DNA from: an uncultured Lachnospiraceae bacterium
GTDB lineage: Bacteria; Bacillota; Clostridia; Lachnospirales; Lachnospiraceae
Direction of reading: 5' to 3'
DNA length: 18,260 nucleotides
Assembly (NCBI GenBank): GCA_934351765.1
Contig: CAKRJM010000017.1
Coordinates: 1-18,260, forward strand
Below, piece by piece: positions 8,001 to 15,400 of this stretch. Each line of letters starts with the position of its first letter. Within the stretch, counting starts at the first letter, position 1. The translations under genes were made by a program, and so were the position numbers. The notes under the pieces are model-generated. The model was not told the DNA's origin. It did no database searches and was given only the letters and a program-made list of their open reading frames with translations.

Positions 8001-8888
8001 TGCCAGGAACTCCTTTTTTTCTGCTGAATAAAGAAGGTCCTTTTTCAGTCTCGGCTGACGCATAAAAGCTCCCTTTTCCCGGATTTCGGAGAGCGCCTCT
8101 CTCATCTCCTCATAAGTCCCTGCATGAAGCAGCCGCTTTGCATGCCGCGCATCCGACTCGAACATCTCTGCAAAGGGAGGGATTCCTTCCTCCAGGCTCA
8201 TTTGGCTCATGGCTTCATACCGTCTTAAAAAGCTCTCTGCTTCTTTGTGAAGCTCCTTCAGAAGAAACCCGGTCCAGAAGCCGGTTCCGGAAGACGATAA
8301 CTCCCGGCGCCATACAGAAAGCTGTTCGCCCGGATCCGGATACGCATCCGCAAAGTCGAACAGCCGAAGGATCAGGTCGCTGATTCCCTCATCTCCTTTT
8401 CCGGCTGCATACCGCTCCACAAAATCAAGAAATGCCGGGTTCTTTGCTTCATACTCGGCTTCCAGAAGTGCTTCCGCCGCATCTTCCCGTAAAAGCCGCA
8501 GCTCTCCCTGATCTCCGATCCGAAATTCCGGGTCAATGCCCGTAACCGGAAAGTAATTTCGTACCACATACAGGCAAAAGCTGTCAATGGTCATGATCTT
8601 TGCACGGGGAAGCAGCGCCTCCTGGCGTCTCAGATTCCGGTCCTTTGGCCGTTCCTCCAAAAGCTCCGAAAGCCTCCTTCCGATCCGTTCCCGCATCTGC
8701 CCCGCCGCGGCTCTGGTAAAGGTCACCACCAGAAGCCGGTCAATATCGACAGGCTTTTCCGGATCTGTGATCATGGCCATGATCCGCTCCACCAGAACCG
8801 CTGTCTTTCCGCTTCCTGCTGCTGCCGCCACCAGAAGATTTCGGTTTCTAAGGCCGATGATCTGTTCCTGCTTCGGTGTCCACCTCAT
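5061..8888 (-). CDS. addA: ATP-dependent helicase/nuclease subunit A (AddA)
   Basis: A 1275-residue UvrD/Rep-type helicase with a C-terminal nuclease; the motor subunit of AddAB, which resects double-strand breaks for RecA. Motifs in order: Walker A GSGKT (25-29), Walker B IDEYQD (396-401), GDVKQSIYKFR (427-437), TSIHKSKGLEYP (819-830) and LYVAMTRAEEKL (895-906). The nuclease domain has GTAYHRLLE (1105-1113), Asp1207 in GIIDAW, IVDYKTD (1218-1224) and Gln1243, so its active site looks intact. Length is close to Bacillus AddA (about 1230). A polar stretch at about 684-710 may be a variable linker. ATG at 8888 has GGAGGA 8 nt upstream and overlaps the end of addB by 41 nt, so translation is probably coupled. 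Confidence 0.97.
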   Translation of the reverse strand: MRWTPKQEQIIGLRNRNLLVAAAAGSGKTAVLVERIMAMITDPEKPVDIDRLLVVTFTRAAAGQMRERIGRRLSELLEERPKDRNLRRQEALLPRAKIMTIDSFCLYVVRNYFPVTGIDPEFRIGDQGELRLLREDAAEALLEAEYEAKNPAFLDFVERYAAGKGDEGISDLILRLFDFADAYPDPGEQLSVWRRELSSSGTGFWTGFLLKELHKEAESFLRRYEAMSQMSLEEGIPPFAEMFESDARHAKRLLHAGTYEEMREALSEIREKGAFMRQPRLKKDLLYSAEKKEFLAECRKSLKESMGKLAAEYDLGTEEQMEADLAGCAAPMEELLTLAEKFRESYRAAKEERNLMDFQDVAHAALEILTVKGEDGRYHSSGTAKELREGFYEIMIDEYQDSNRIQEEILTSISGMEDGKPNMFMVGDVKQSIYKFRQARPELFMEKYGTYTEEDSLYQKIDLHQNFRSREQVLGTANFFFGQLMEKSLGGITYDEAASLIPGREFPKQEAEQDYRTELLFFDTGKAKKEDPELEAYTGKELEAKLIIGKIRELTDPETGLLLTDRNTGATRTASYRDIAVLLRTMEGWAETFVDQFMAAGIPAYAQTQTGYFSAKEVRTLLNLLKILDNPMQDIPLAAVLMSPIGGFTPEELAKMKAAFNRELTETDSRGLYGALYYYAEKREDMPEKRQNGNSDRSGSEEQTHIGKELSDPELQDKAAGFLRMLRDFRERAVYLRLHQLLRYVLETTGYGRILAAMPGGKIRTANVEMLIRRAIDYEATSYHGVFQFVRYIDRLRKYSVDFGEASPAGEGEDAVQITSIHKSKGLEYPIVILAGTGKGFNQKDSEGPVLLHPELGIGADHIDPGTRMRAATIAKKVLKRKLRQDSLGEELRVLYVAMTRAEEKLIITGTEHALGAKLKKWKSLLFESRQALPFQAVSSAGAYLEWLIMGLQRSRAYEEISRYLGETIPVKISLAEGALPLTVRIASVEEMVHDELGHQTETLLFKKRLMEWTPETETQETYEAEKDGSRRETAAEREWKKQLSWQYPHAAAVGAPRKFSVSELKMEHMEEIHAELIPESEQETGALVPRFLEETEGLTGAARGTAYHRLLELLPFTAGNSTSEVREAVEALERQGLLPEHTAEQINLGRISRFLRTPIGRRMTEGERNGTLRKEQQFVMGIPAEELGKNDTALSGETVLIQGIIDAWFEEPDGLVIVDYKTDRVKELEDPEGELIRRYQVQLEYYARALHAATGKPVKQRYLYSFSLGKEISV

Positions 8889-11800
8889 CGTTCTGCTCCT
8901 CCTTTGCTTCTGCCATCTCTGCCCAGATTTCCTCCGGCTTTTTCCGTCTCATCCGATGATACCGGTATCCTTCCTGCTTCCGGTCAAACCCGCAGGCTTC
9001 CTTAAACTCGCAGTACTGGCATCCGTTTCGCTCCTCCCGCTGATACGGTCTTGCCGAGATTTCGCCTGAAGCGATTGCTTTTCCGAAGGTTTTCATCTGC
9101 TCCCGCACAAACGCACGGAGCGTCTCAAACTGGGCTCCGGTCAGCTGATGCTTCTCATCGGGCATTCCGTTCCGGTAGGTTGCCGGAATCCACATGGACT
9201 CTCCCTCCAGGCTTCTTGCGTCCAGCCGGCGGGCCACAGTGGAAGCTCCGTTAAACACACCCTTCGGCCGCATCGCCCGAAGCACCATGCTGTCAGGGTC
9301 ACCGCCTGCCTGCTCCCGGTCCAGAATCGGATCCTGGATCTGATAATAAAACATGGCCGCCGGAATGATTTCCTTATCCGGGTGCAGCTTCTGTTCCAGT
9401 TCCATGACTGCGTCCAGATAAACCACCAGCTGCATCTGCAGACCGTAATAGACTCCTCCCAGGTCAAAATCCGTCCCGCCGGATTTATAATCCATGACCT
9501 TCACATACACATGCTCCTCATCTTCGCATACATCCACCCGGTCGATCTTTCCGCGAAGCTGCATGCTTCCAAGCTCGTCCAGATCGATCCGCATGGCCCG
9601 GTTTTCTCCGGATGCGAAATTGAGTTCAAACGCCGCCGGCGTGAAAAATCCGGCACGAAGCTGCTCCCCCAGCGCCCAGAGCGTTTTTTCCGTGATCTGC
9701 TCCATACGCTTTTCCAGCCATTTATTCCGCGCCGAGCTTTTCAGGATATTGCTCCCCATATCCGCCGCAGCCTTCGTCATGGCATAGGAGGCAAGAAGCT
9801 TTCGGTCGGTTTCTCCCAGCTCCTCGATCGGCATCTCATGCTCCAGTGCTTCCCGGAATGCGATCTCCAGCGCCTTATGGAACACATTTCCCATATCCAG
9901 CGCCGCAAACTCAAATTCCCGCCGCTTGACCAGCTCGAGCCCGTAACTCAAAAACTGGGCGTAAGCACAGGCCGCATACCGTTCCAGTCTGGTCACACTG
10001 CCCCTCAGCGGATCTCCGTAGAGAAGCCGTGCCGTCGTATCTGCGATCCGATCTCCTCGATATACGAAAAAGGCTCCCTCTGCCAGCCGGATCAGTTCCT
10101 TTCTGGTATCCGGATCTGCATACAGACAGGTGTACAGCTCTTCCCAGTCTTTCGGTGTTTTCCCGCGTTTCCAGTCCTCCATTCCTCCTGCCAGATACTG
10201 AAGCGCCTGCAGCTTTGTGAATACGGGCATCTCCTCCTGCCCCTGCTCCTCCGAAAGCAGCGGAAAGATCCGGTACAATTGGGTCAGATACGGGGACGGG
10301 CTTCGTTTTTCTCCCATTTCATCTGCCGCCGCATAGGAGATCCACAGTTCCTCCGAGGGCTTTGTCACCGTATAATAGAAATAGAACCGGTCGATCCTGC
10401 CGCTTTCCCGTCCAGACGGTGCCAGCTTCGCATAGGGGGCCAGCTCCTCCCGGTCCCGCTCCGACAAAAGCCCGCCGCCTCCGCTGCTCTGAGGAATTGC
10501 CCCGTCATGGACTCCGATAAAAAACAATACGCGGATATCCTTCAGACGGCTCCGCCGCACATCGCCCACCAGAACGCGGTCCATGGCCGCCGGGATCACA
10601 CCGACCCGGATCTCCCTGCAGCCGGTTTCCAGAATTTCCTTATAGGTCCGTACCGGCAGCACCTGTTCTCCTAAAAGCCCCACGATCCGGTCAAACAGCT
10701 CCAGGATCTGTCCATAGGCCTGCTCATATTCCTTGGCATGGCTGTAGGAGCCCTCCTTTTGAAACTGCTCTGCATACGTTTTCAGACGTACCTCCACATT
10801 CTGAGATCCAAGGAATCGGTATAAGGCCTCCGTCATGTCCCGTACCGAGGCACCCTTCTTTTTTATGGCCGCCTTCAGCTCCGACAGCGGCCTCACAATT
10901 CTCTCCCGTGCCTCATTCAGTTCCTCCAGCCGCACATGCTCTCCGCCCCGGTACAGCTGCTCCCAGGGGCCGTTCCATCGCTTTCCCCCGCGGATTCCAA
11001 GGGCAAGCACATAGTTTTCCATTTCATAAAGAGTCTGCTCCGGAAGCATGGAAAATCCGCATTTCATATATCGGAACATGGGCTCATAAGCAAAATCCTT
11101 TTCCACGATCTCCAGTGCCGCCCGCAAAAGCTCCACCGCCGGATTTGTGAACAGACTCCGCTTATCGTCCATGAAGACTGGGATCTCCGCTTGCCGAAAG
11201 GCCTCCTCCAGAAGCGGCCGATACCCTTCCATATCTCCGCAGACCACGGCAATCTCCCGATAACGGAGATTCTTCTGCCGCACCCGTGCGGCGATCTGGG
11301 CCGCCAGCGCTTCTGCTTCCTTTCCGGGAGTGCTCATTCGGATCACGCGGATATGCTCCGGCTTTTCAGCATACTGCGCTTCCGAATAGGAAAACAGCTG
11401 CTCCGAAAGAGCCTGCAGATCGTTTCTCTCACCAAACCTCGGAGAAACCTCCGGACTCAGGAGAAGGTCCTCCTCCCTCCCGGCGCCGGTTTCCTGTGCC
11501 AGCGTCTCCAGTCTGGTGATGGTTTCCGCACTCATGAAGTACAGACCGTCCTTTTCCCGCCCGGCCTGCGCCGCCTCATAAGGAAAGGTCAGTGCCGCCG
11601 TCACCCGGTCCGTGCATGTCAAAAGTTTCTCCAGTACCTCATACTGGGCCGGCGTAAAGCCGGTAAAACCATCCAGCCATACCTCGCTGCCCCGGATTTG
11701 TTTTGAACGGGGCAGAACTCGACAGAGAAACGGAAGCAGCTCCTCGGCCGTGATCATGCCCTCGCCCATGGTCTCCCGGAATGCCTGGTATAAAACCTTC

Positions 11801-12276
11801 AGATCCTCCAGCTTCTGCTTTAGCAGAGGCCGTTTCCCCATCTGCTCTGCCAGTCCGGAAAGCTCTGCTTCCTCCAGACGGTATTGCCCAAGCTCAGAGA
11901 TCATAGATTTCAGCTGATCAATGAATCCTGCCTTGTCGAGCTGTTTTTTGAACACCGTCAGACTTTTTTCCGCCTGGGCACAGGCCCTCCGCAGCAGCAG
12001 ACTCTTTCCCATATCGTCCAGAACCGTCACCGGCATACAGGAAAGCTCCTCAAAGACCCGGTATGCCAGCCGCTCAAAGCTCACAATATCGATATTTAAA
12101 ATACTGTGCCCCGGGTGGAGATCCGTCAGCGCTTTCTGGGTCTCCATGGTGAACTGCTCCGGAACAATCATGATAAAATGACGCTCCGGACAGGACAAAG
12201 CCTCCTGTACCAGAGCGTGATTCAGCGCGTATGATTTTCCGGAGCCGGCACTCCCTAAAATGAATCTTAAAGCCAT
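8848..12276 (-). CDS. addB: ATP-dependent helicase/deoxyribonuclease subunit B (AddB)
   Basis: The 1142-residue partner of AddA. The N-terminus has Walker A GSAGSGKS (8-15) of a UvrD-like fold. In known AddB proteins the motor is degenerate and the subunit recognises the Chi-like stop sequence. The C-terminal nuclease domain carries His800 (GNVFHKALE), Asp912 (GKIDRVD) and Asp929/Lys931 (MDYKSGG). The four cysteines of the 4Fe-4S cluster are visible: Cys770, then Cys1086, Cys1089 and Cys1095 in CQYCEFKEAC. The length matches the family (about 1160). ATG at 12276 has AGGAGG 5 nt upstream. It is the first gene of the addB-addA pair. A structured element separates it from the alarmone synthetase gene upstream, and no clear separate promoter was recognised. 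Confidence 0.97.
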   Translation of the reverse strand: MALRFILGSAGSGKSYALNHALVQEALSCPERHFIMIVPEQFTMETQKALTDLHPGHSILNIDIVSFERLAYRVFEELSCMPVTVLDDMGKSLLLRRACAQAEKSLTVFKKQLDKAGFIDQLKSMISELGQYRLEEAELSGLAEQMGKRPLLKQKLEDLKVLYQAFRETMGEGMITAEELLPFLCRVLPRSKQIRGSEVWLDGFTGFTPAQYEVLEKLLTCTDRVTAALTFPYEAAQAGREKDGLYFMSAETITRLETLAQETGAGREEDLLLSPEVSPRFGERNDLQALSEQLFSYSEAQYAEKPEHIRVIRMSTPGKEAEALAAQIAARVRQKNLRYREIAVVCGDMEGYRPLLEEAFRQAEIPVFMDDKRSLFTNPAVELLRAALEIVEKDFAYEPMFRYMKCGFSMLPEQTLYEMENYVLALGIRGGKRWNGPWEQLYRGGEHVRLEELNEARERIVRPLSELKAAIKKKGASVRDMTEALYRFLGSQNVEVRLKTYAEQFQKEGSYSHAKEYEQAYGQILELFDRIVGLLGEQVLPVRTYKEILETGCREIRVGVIPAAMDRVLVGDVRRSRLKDIRVLFFIGVHDGAIPQSSGGGGLLSERDREELAPYAKLAPSGRESGRIDRFYFYYTVTKPSEELWISYAAADEMGEKRSPSPYLTQLYRIFPLLSEEQGQEEMPVFTKLQALQYLAGGMEDWKRGKTPKDWEELYTCLYADPDTRKELIRLAEGAFFVYRGDRIADTTARLLYGDPLRGSVTRLERYAACAYAQFLSYGLELVKRREFEFAALDMGNVFHKALEIAFREALEHEMPIEELGETDRKLLASYAMTKAAADMGSNILKSSARNKWLEKRMEQITEKTLWALGEQLRAGFFTPAAFELNFASGENRAMRIDLDELGSMQLRGKIDRVDVCEDEEHVYVKVMDYKSGGTDFDLGGVYYGLQMQLVVYLDAVMELEQKLHPDKEIIPAAMFYYQIQDPILDREQAGGDPDSMVLRAMRPKGVFNGASTVARRLDARSLEGESMWIPATYRNGMPDEKHQLTGAQFETLRAFVREQMKTFGKAIASGEISARPYQREERNGCQYCEFKEACGFDRKQEGYRYHRMRRKKPEEIWAEMAEAKEEQNDEVDTEAGTDHRP

Positions 12277-12303
12277 AGATACCTCCTGATTTTTTCCTCT
12301 CTG

Positions 12304-12457
12304 CGGGCGCAGACCTCAGACCCGGCGCTTCGCATCTTTCGCTGCTTTTTGCAGCTCGGTCTGAGGTTGCATGGACGTCACGCCCATACTCGAATACGGA
12401 AATCTGGCGGCACAAGTTTTCACTTGGCCGGCTGATTTCCGTATTCTCCTGCGCCCG
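12304..12457. repeat. Structured intergenic element E1 (three-stem palindromic unit)
   Basis: An outer stem CGGGCGCAG (12304-12312) / CTGCGCCCG (12449-12457) encloses two hairpins. One is ACCTCAGACC/GGTCTGAGGT (12313-12322/12358-12367), with an inner GCTGC-TTTTT-GCAGC. The other is GAATACGGAAATC/GATTTCCGTATTC (12392-12404/12434-12446). All three stems are perfect. There is no U-tract on either side, so it is not a canonical terminator. The first hairpin shares TTTCGCTGCTT, GCAGCT and a CAGAC/GTCTG stem with element E2 at 13757-13912. Confidence 0.65.
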
Positions 12458-12463
12458 TGACTG

Positions 12464-13255
12464 TTAGGACAAGTCGTTGAAGGAACCGATCATTCGTTTG
12501 ATTTCCTGCATTTCTTTATCGGTCTGGGAGATGGTCTGGGCGCAGGCCAGCAGACGGCTGCTGATCTCTTCGTGACCTTCGATCTCCTCGATATTTTTTT
12601 TGTACCGAAGCTGATGCTCCAGGCTTGCCCAGAAATCCATGGCCATGGTGCGGATCTGGATTTCAACCTTCATAGGCGTTTTTCCCTTCGAGAAAAATAC
12701 CGGGATCTCCACGATCATATGATAGCTGCGGTATCCGTTGGGCTTGGGATTCTTGATATAATCCTTGACCTTTAAAATCTTGATGTCATCCTGACTGGCC
12801 ATCAGAGCCGCGATCATATAAATATCATCAATAAATGAACAGATAACCCGGACACCGGCCACATCATGAAGCCCGTTCAGAATATTATCCTCGGTCAGCT
12901 CCAGCCCGTATTTCTGAAGCTTCCGGTAAACGCTCATGGGCTTCTTGACTCTGGACTGGATCTTGGTGATGGGATTCCGCTTATAGCGAACGGAAAACTC
13001 ATCGTCCAGAACCTCCAGCTTGGTCCGCACCTCACGGATCGCACACCGGAACATCATCATCAGATTGGAATAACCGTAAATCTTCCCCTGCATCTGCGTG
13101 AAGATCTTCTCCTCCTGCTCATTCAGCAGCAGCTCCTGCATGGTGCCCGGTTCTCCATCCTCCCGGTACTGATATTCTGTTTTTACTTCCTTTATGTTTG
13201 TCACCTGTTTCGAATATTCCTTCGTATCTTCCATTTCTGCCCCCGTATCACTCAT
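12464..13255 (-). CDS. Small alarmone synthetase, (p)ppGpp synthetase (RelA/SpoT-domain, RelQ-like)
   Basis: A 263-residue cytoplasmic protein with a single synthetase domain and no hydrolase, TGS or ACT domain; it transfers pyrophosphate from ATP to GDP/GTP. Diagnostic motifs are HDVAGVRVIC (130-139), YIKNPKPNGYRSYH (167-180, G-loop type) and VEIQIRTMAMDFWASLEHQ (197-215). The last holds the catalytic Glu and the LEHQ signature. Length and architecture match RelQ/RelP small synthetases. The start is uncertain: ATG 13255 has only a distant GAGGAA, whereas ATG 13234 (residue 8) sits 5 nt behind GGGGG. It diverges from the FMN_bind-like gene with about 50 nt between starts, so their promoters must be crowded or reach into coding sequence. 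It may read through E1 into addBA. Confidence 0.9.
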   Translation of the reverse strand: MSDTGAEMEDTKEYSKQVTNIKEVKTEYQYREDGEPGTMQELLLNEQEEKIFTQMQGKIYGYSNLMMMFRCAIREVRTKLEVLDDEFSVRYKRNPITKIQSRVKKPMSVYRKLQKYGLELTEDNILNGLHDVAGVRVICSFIDDIYMIAALMASQDDIKILKVKDYIKNPKPNGYRSYHMIVEIPVFFSKGKTPMKVEIQIRTMAMDFWASLEHQLRYKKNIEEIEGHEEISSRLLACAQTISQTDKEMQEIKRMIGSFNDLS

Positions 13256-13305
13256 AAACTTCTATGGTTCCTCATACGTTTTACAAAGCCTTTCAGGAGC
13301 CGCCT

Positions 13306-13743
13306 ATGAGTTCCAAAACGAAAATCGTTGTCCTCCGTATGAAAGAACTGATCTATACCGGGATCTTTCTGGCTCTCGGTATCCTCTTGATCATTCTCCT
13401 CGTCTGCATGTTTGCGCCGAAAAACCGGACAGTTACCAAAAAGACGGCTTCCGCCCTCTACGAGCCCGGTGTTTATACCTCTGCCCTGGCACTGGGCGAA
13501 CAGGCTGTCGATGTGGAGGTGACCGTGGACGAAAACACGATTCGTTCCGTCCGCCTGGTGAATCTGGAATCCTCCGTTGCCGCCATGTACCCGTTAATGA
13601 CTCCCGTCATGGAATCCCTCGCTCCCCAGATTCTGGAGAACCAGAGTCTGTCCGGGCTTTCCTACGACGATAGCACCCGCTATACCGCCCAGATATTGAC
13701 AGAAGCTGTCGGGCGGGCGCTGGAGAAAGCAGAGATAAAATAA
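13306..13743 (+). CDS. Membrane-anchored FMN_bind-like domain protein
   Basis: A 145-residue protein from ATG 13306, which has AGGAG 6 nt upstream; the in-frame ATG at 13264 has none. One membrane segment (about 15-36) is followed by an extracytoplasmic domain. It resembles FMN_bind/RnfG-type folds: EPGVYTSALALG (53-64), the VEVTVDENTIRSVRLV strand pair (70-85), and a C-terminal YTAQILTEAVGRALEKA helix. The usual SGATxTS flavin motif is replaced by LSYDDSTRYTAQ (118-129), so flavin binding is doubtful. The protein may be a degenerate or repurposed member. It is divergent from the alarmone synthetase and followed 13 nt after its stop by element E2. The function is not known. Confidence 0.6.
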   Translation: MSSKTKIVVLRMKELIYTGIFLALGILLIILLVCMFAPKNRTVTKKTASALYEPGVYTSALALGEQAVDVEVTVDENTIRSVRLVNLESSVAAMYPLMTPVMESLAPQILENQSLSGLSYDDSTRYTAQILTEAVGRALEKAEIK

Positions 13744-13756
13744 ATCCGATTATCAC

Positions 13757-13912
13757 GCACGGCACGCCGCAGACACGCCTTGCTCTGCTCGGCGTTTCGC
13801 TGCTTCGCAGCTTTCGTCTGCGGCTTACGGGGCGTTCCGCCCCTCTCCTCCGCTAAATCCAGCCCCTGTCAAATAAATTTGCCGGGACTGTCTTTACCGT
13901 CCGGTGCCGTGC
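13757..13912. repeat. Structured intergenic element E2, related to E1
   Basis: An outer stem GCACGGCAC (13757-13765) / GTGCCGTGC (13904-13912) encloses two hairpins. GCCGCAGAC/GTCTGCGGC (13766-13774/13816-13824) has an inner GCTGC-TTC-GCAGC, and GGGGCG-TTC-CGCCCC spans 13829-13843. The total length is 156 bp against 154 bp for E1. It fills the gap between two convergent genes, beginning 13 nt after one stop and ending 4 nt from the other, so it may also hinder read-through. Confidence 0.65.
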
Positions 13913-13916
13913 TGAA

Positions 13917-14342
13917 CTATTTTCGAATATATCTGATCTTTCCCGGTCCCAAATTATCTGTGGGCCGGGCAATGAAGCCGTGAAGCTTATAAAATTCTTC
14001 CCGGCCCTTGGCACACATGAGATCCAGCATCATCTCGGTGCCTTCCCCGGTCAGTTCCTTCACTTTCTCGATAAGCCGCCCGATGAGCATATGGCCGACA
14101 CCAAGATGCTGGGCGTTAGGATGAACGATGAGATCCTGAATATAACAGATTACCGCTCCGTCTCCCACCAGACGCCCCATCCCCACCGGTTGTCCGGCGA
14201 TATACAGGCCCAGGGTATAAAGGCTTCCGTCAAGGGCTGCCTGCGCCTGGTCTCTGGTCAGCTTTTTCCAGTTCACCGAGGCACGCAGCTTCAGATATGT
14301 ATCCACATCAATCATATTTTCCCGAAATTCCAGCTCATCCAT
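13917..14342 (-). CDS. GNAT-family N-acetyltransferase
   Basis: A 141-residue single-domain protein predicted to transfer an acetyl group from acetyl-CoA to an amine. The acetyl-CoA loop is QHLGVGHML (78-86), following the strand YIQDLIVHP (67-75). The C-terminal EEFYKLHGFIARP (115-127) is the typical motif-B end of the fold. The substrate is not deducible. ATG at 14342 lies 2 nt after the stop of the hydrolase-family gene, with GGTGGA close upstream, so the two form an operon and are probably translationally coupled. Confidence 0.88.
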   Translation of the reverse strand: MDELEFRENMIDVDTYLKLRASVNWKKLTRDQAQAALDGSLYTLGLYIAGQPVGMGRLVGDGAVICYIQDLIVHPNAQHLGVGHMLIGRLIEKVKELTGEGTEMMLDLMCAKGREEFYKLHGFIARPTDNLGPGKIRYIRK

Positions 14343-14344
14343 TG

Positions 14345-15232
14345 TTATTCCACCACATTCTTAATCGAACCGATACCCTCGATGATACATTCCACTTCGT
14401 CTCCATGGTTTAAAAACTTCGGCGGCGTAAAGCCCATGCCCACACCGGCCGGCGTTCCTGTCGCGATAATGGTTCCGGCTTTTAACGTGATCCCCTGGGA
14501 TAATTCCCGGATCACATGAGGAATTCCGAAGATCAGAAGCTCTGTATTGCTGTCCTGCCGCAGCTCGCCGTTGACCTTCGACTGAATGGCCAGCTTCGGC
14601 GGGAACGCAAACTCATCTGCCGTCACGATCCAGGGACCCATGGGCGTGAATCCGTCCAGGCTCTTTCCGAAATACCACTGCTTATGACGGGTCTGCACCT
14701 GTCTGGCGCTCACATCATTGATAATGGTATAACCGAGCACATACCGGGAAGCATCCTCCTCGGAGACATGCCTTGCGGTCTTTCCGAGAACTACTGCCAG
14801 CTCTGCTTCATAGTCCAGACGCTCTACCATGTCGAAATGCCCCTGAATCTTTCCGCCGGGTGCCACAGCCTCCCCGATCCGCTTGGAAAAATACACGGCA
14901 TAGGGCCGCTCGCCTCCAAAGGCTTCCTCTTTATAGCGGGCCGACTCCTCGGCATGCGCCATGTAATTGATTCCCAGACAGATCATGTCCTGCTTGGGCT
15001 CCGGAATGGGCGCCAGCAGCGTAACCTCCGAAAAGGGAACGGCCTTTGCCGGATCGGCATGCTCCAGTGCCGCTTTTAAAGCCGGAAGCCCGGTCATCTC
15101 CAGTCTGTCGATGAACTGATTCATATCTGCCGCTTCATAGCCGAGAGCCTCGGCGGAGAATACTGCCGTTCCGTCCGATGACAAAACGCCCGGCCTTATC
15201 TCTTCATTGTATCTGTATGTTACAAGCTTCAT
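14345..15232 (-). CDS. Fumarylacetoacetate hydrolase (FAH) family protein
   Basis: A 295-residue enzyme of the FAH/2-hydroxyhepta-2,4-diene-1,7-dioate isomerase superfamily, which cleaves, hydrates, decarboxylates or isomerises 2-keto acid derivatives. The catalytic domain (about 82-294) shows LGINYMAHAEE (86-96) and YEAELAVVLG (141-150). Metal ligands are Glu142, Glu144 and Asp173 (INDVSAR), with Lys190 in GKSLDGF. It ends with GTIIATGTPAGVG (253-265). The first 70 residues form the usual small N-terminal domain. ATG at 15232 has AGAGGAGA about 6 nt upstream. The exact reaction is unknown; oxaloacetate decarboxylation or acylpyruvate hydrolysis are common in this family. It is the first gene of a two-gene operon with the acetyltransferase and divergent from luxS. 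Confidence 0.9.
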   Translation of the reverse strand: MKLVTYRYNEEIRPGVLSSDGTAVFSAEALGYEAADMNQFIDRLEMTGLPALKAALEHADPAKAVPFSEVTLLAPIPEPKQDMICLGINYMAHAEESARYKEEAFGGERPYAVYFSKRIGEAVAPGGKIQGHFDMVERLDYEAELAVVLGKTARHVSEEDASRYVLGYTIINDVSARQVQTRHKQWYFGKSLDGFTPMGPWIVTADEFAFPPKLAIQSKVNGELRQDSNTELLIFGIPHVIRELSQGITLKAGTIIATGTPAGVGMGFTPPKFLNHGDEVECIIEGIGSIKNVVE

Positions 15233-15259
15233 TCTGATTCTCCTCTCTCCGATCGGCTC

Positions 15260-15288
15260 TTGCCCTTTTTCTTTTCATGGATTATACT
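15260..15288 (+). promoter_or_regulatory. Predicted promoter of luxS
   Basis: TTGCCC (15260-15265) and TATACT (15283-15288) are 17 bp apart. Transcription would begin near 15295, giving a leader of about 105 nt. Confidence 0.5.
15281..15286 (-). promoter_or_regulatory. Candidate -10 box for the FAH-family gene, overlapping the luxS -10
   Basis: On the minus strand 15286-15281 reads TATAAT, a perfect -10, but no good -35 is visible 16-18 bp upstream. It shares four bases with the luxS -10 on the other strand, so the two polymerases could not occupy the site together. Confidence 0.3.
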
Positions 15289-15294
15289 GGATAC

Positions 15295-15316
15295 CGTGAA
15301 CCTTTTTCGGTTCATG
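15295..15316 (+). promoter_or_regulatory. Hairpin at the 5' end of the predicted luxS leader
   Basis: TGAACC (15297-15302) and GGTTCA (15309-15314) pair around a TTTTTC loop. One G-T and one C-G pair extend the stem. It sits at the predicted transcript start and could stabilise the mRNA 5' end or act as an operator. It does not resemble a SAM or SAH riboswitch. Confidence 0.35.
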
Positions 15317-15400
15317 CCCTGCTGGGAACGATCACGCACCTTCTGTGCCGGTTCGTCTCACAGTCTCACACTCTTATGAGAAAAGAAAGGAAGCCGTTTT

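Noticed and set aside
9148..10674. 508-codon plus-strand open frame
   Set aside because: It lies wholly antisense inside addB, whose motifs are intact. Long antisense frames are expected in GC-rich genes, and the protein resembles nothing recognisable.
13278..13288. Sequence identical to the middle Pho-like repeat (GTTTTACAAAG)
   Set aside because: It is a single copy without an 11-bp neighbour, in a short gap between divergent genes. Pho boxes need tandem hexamers, so this is likely chance.
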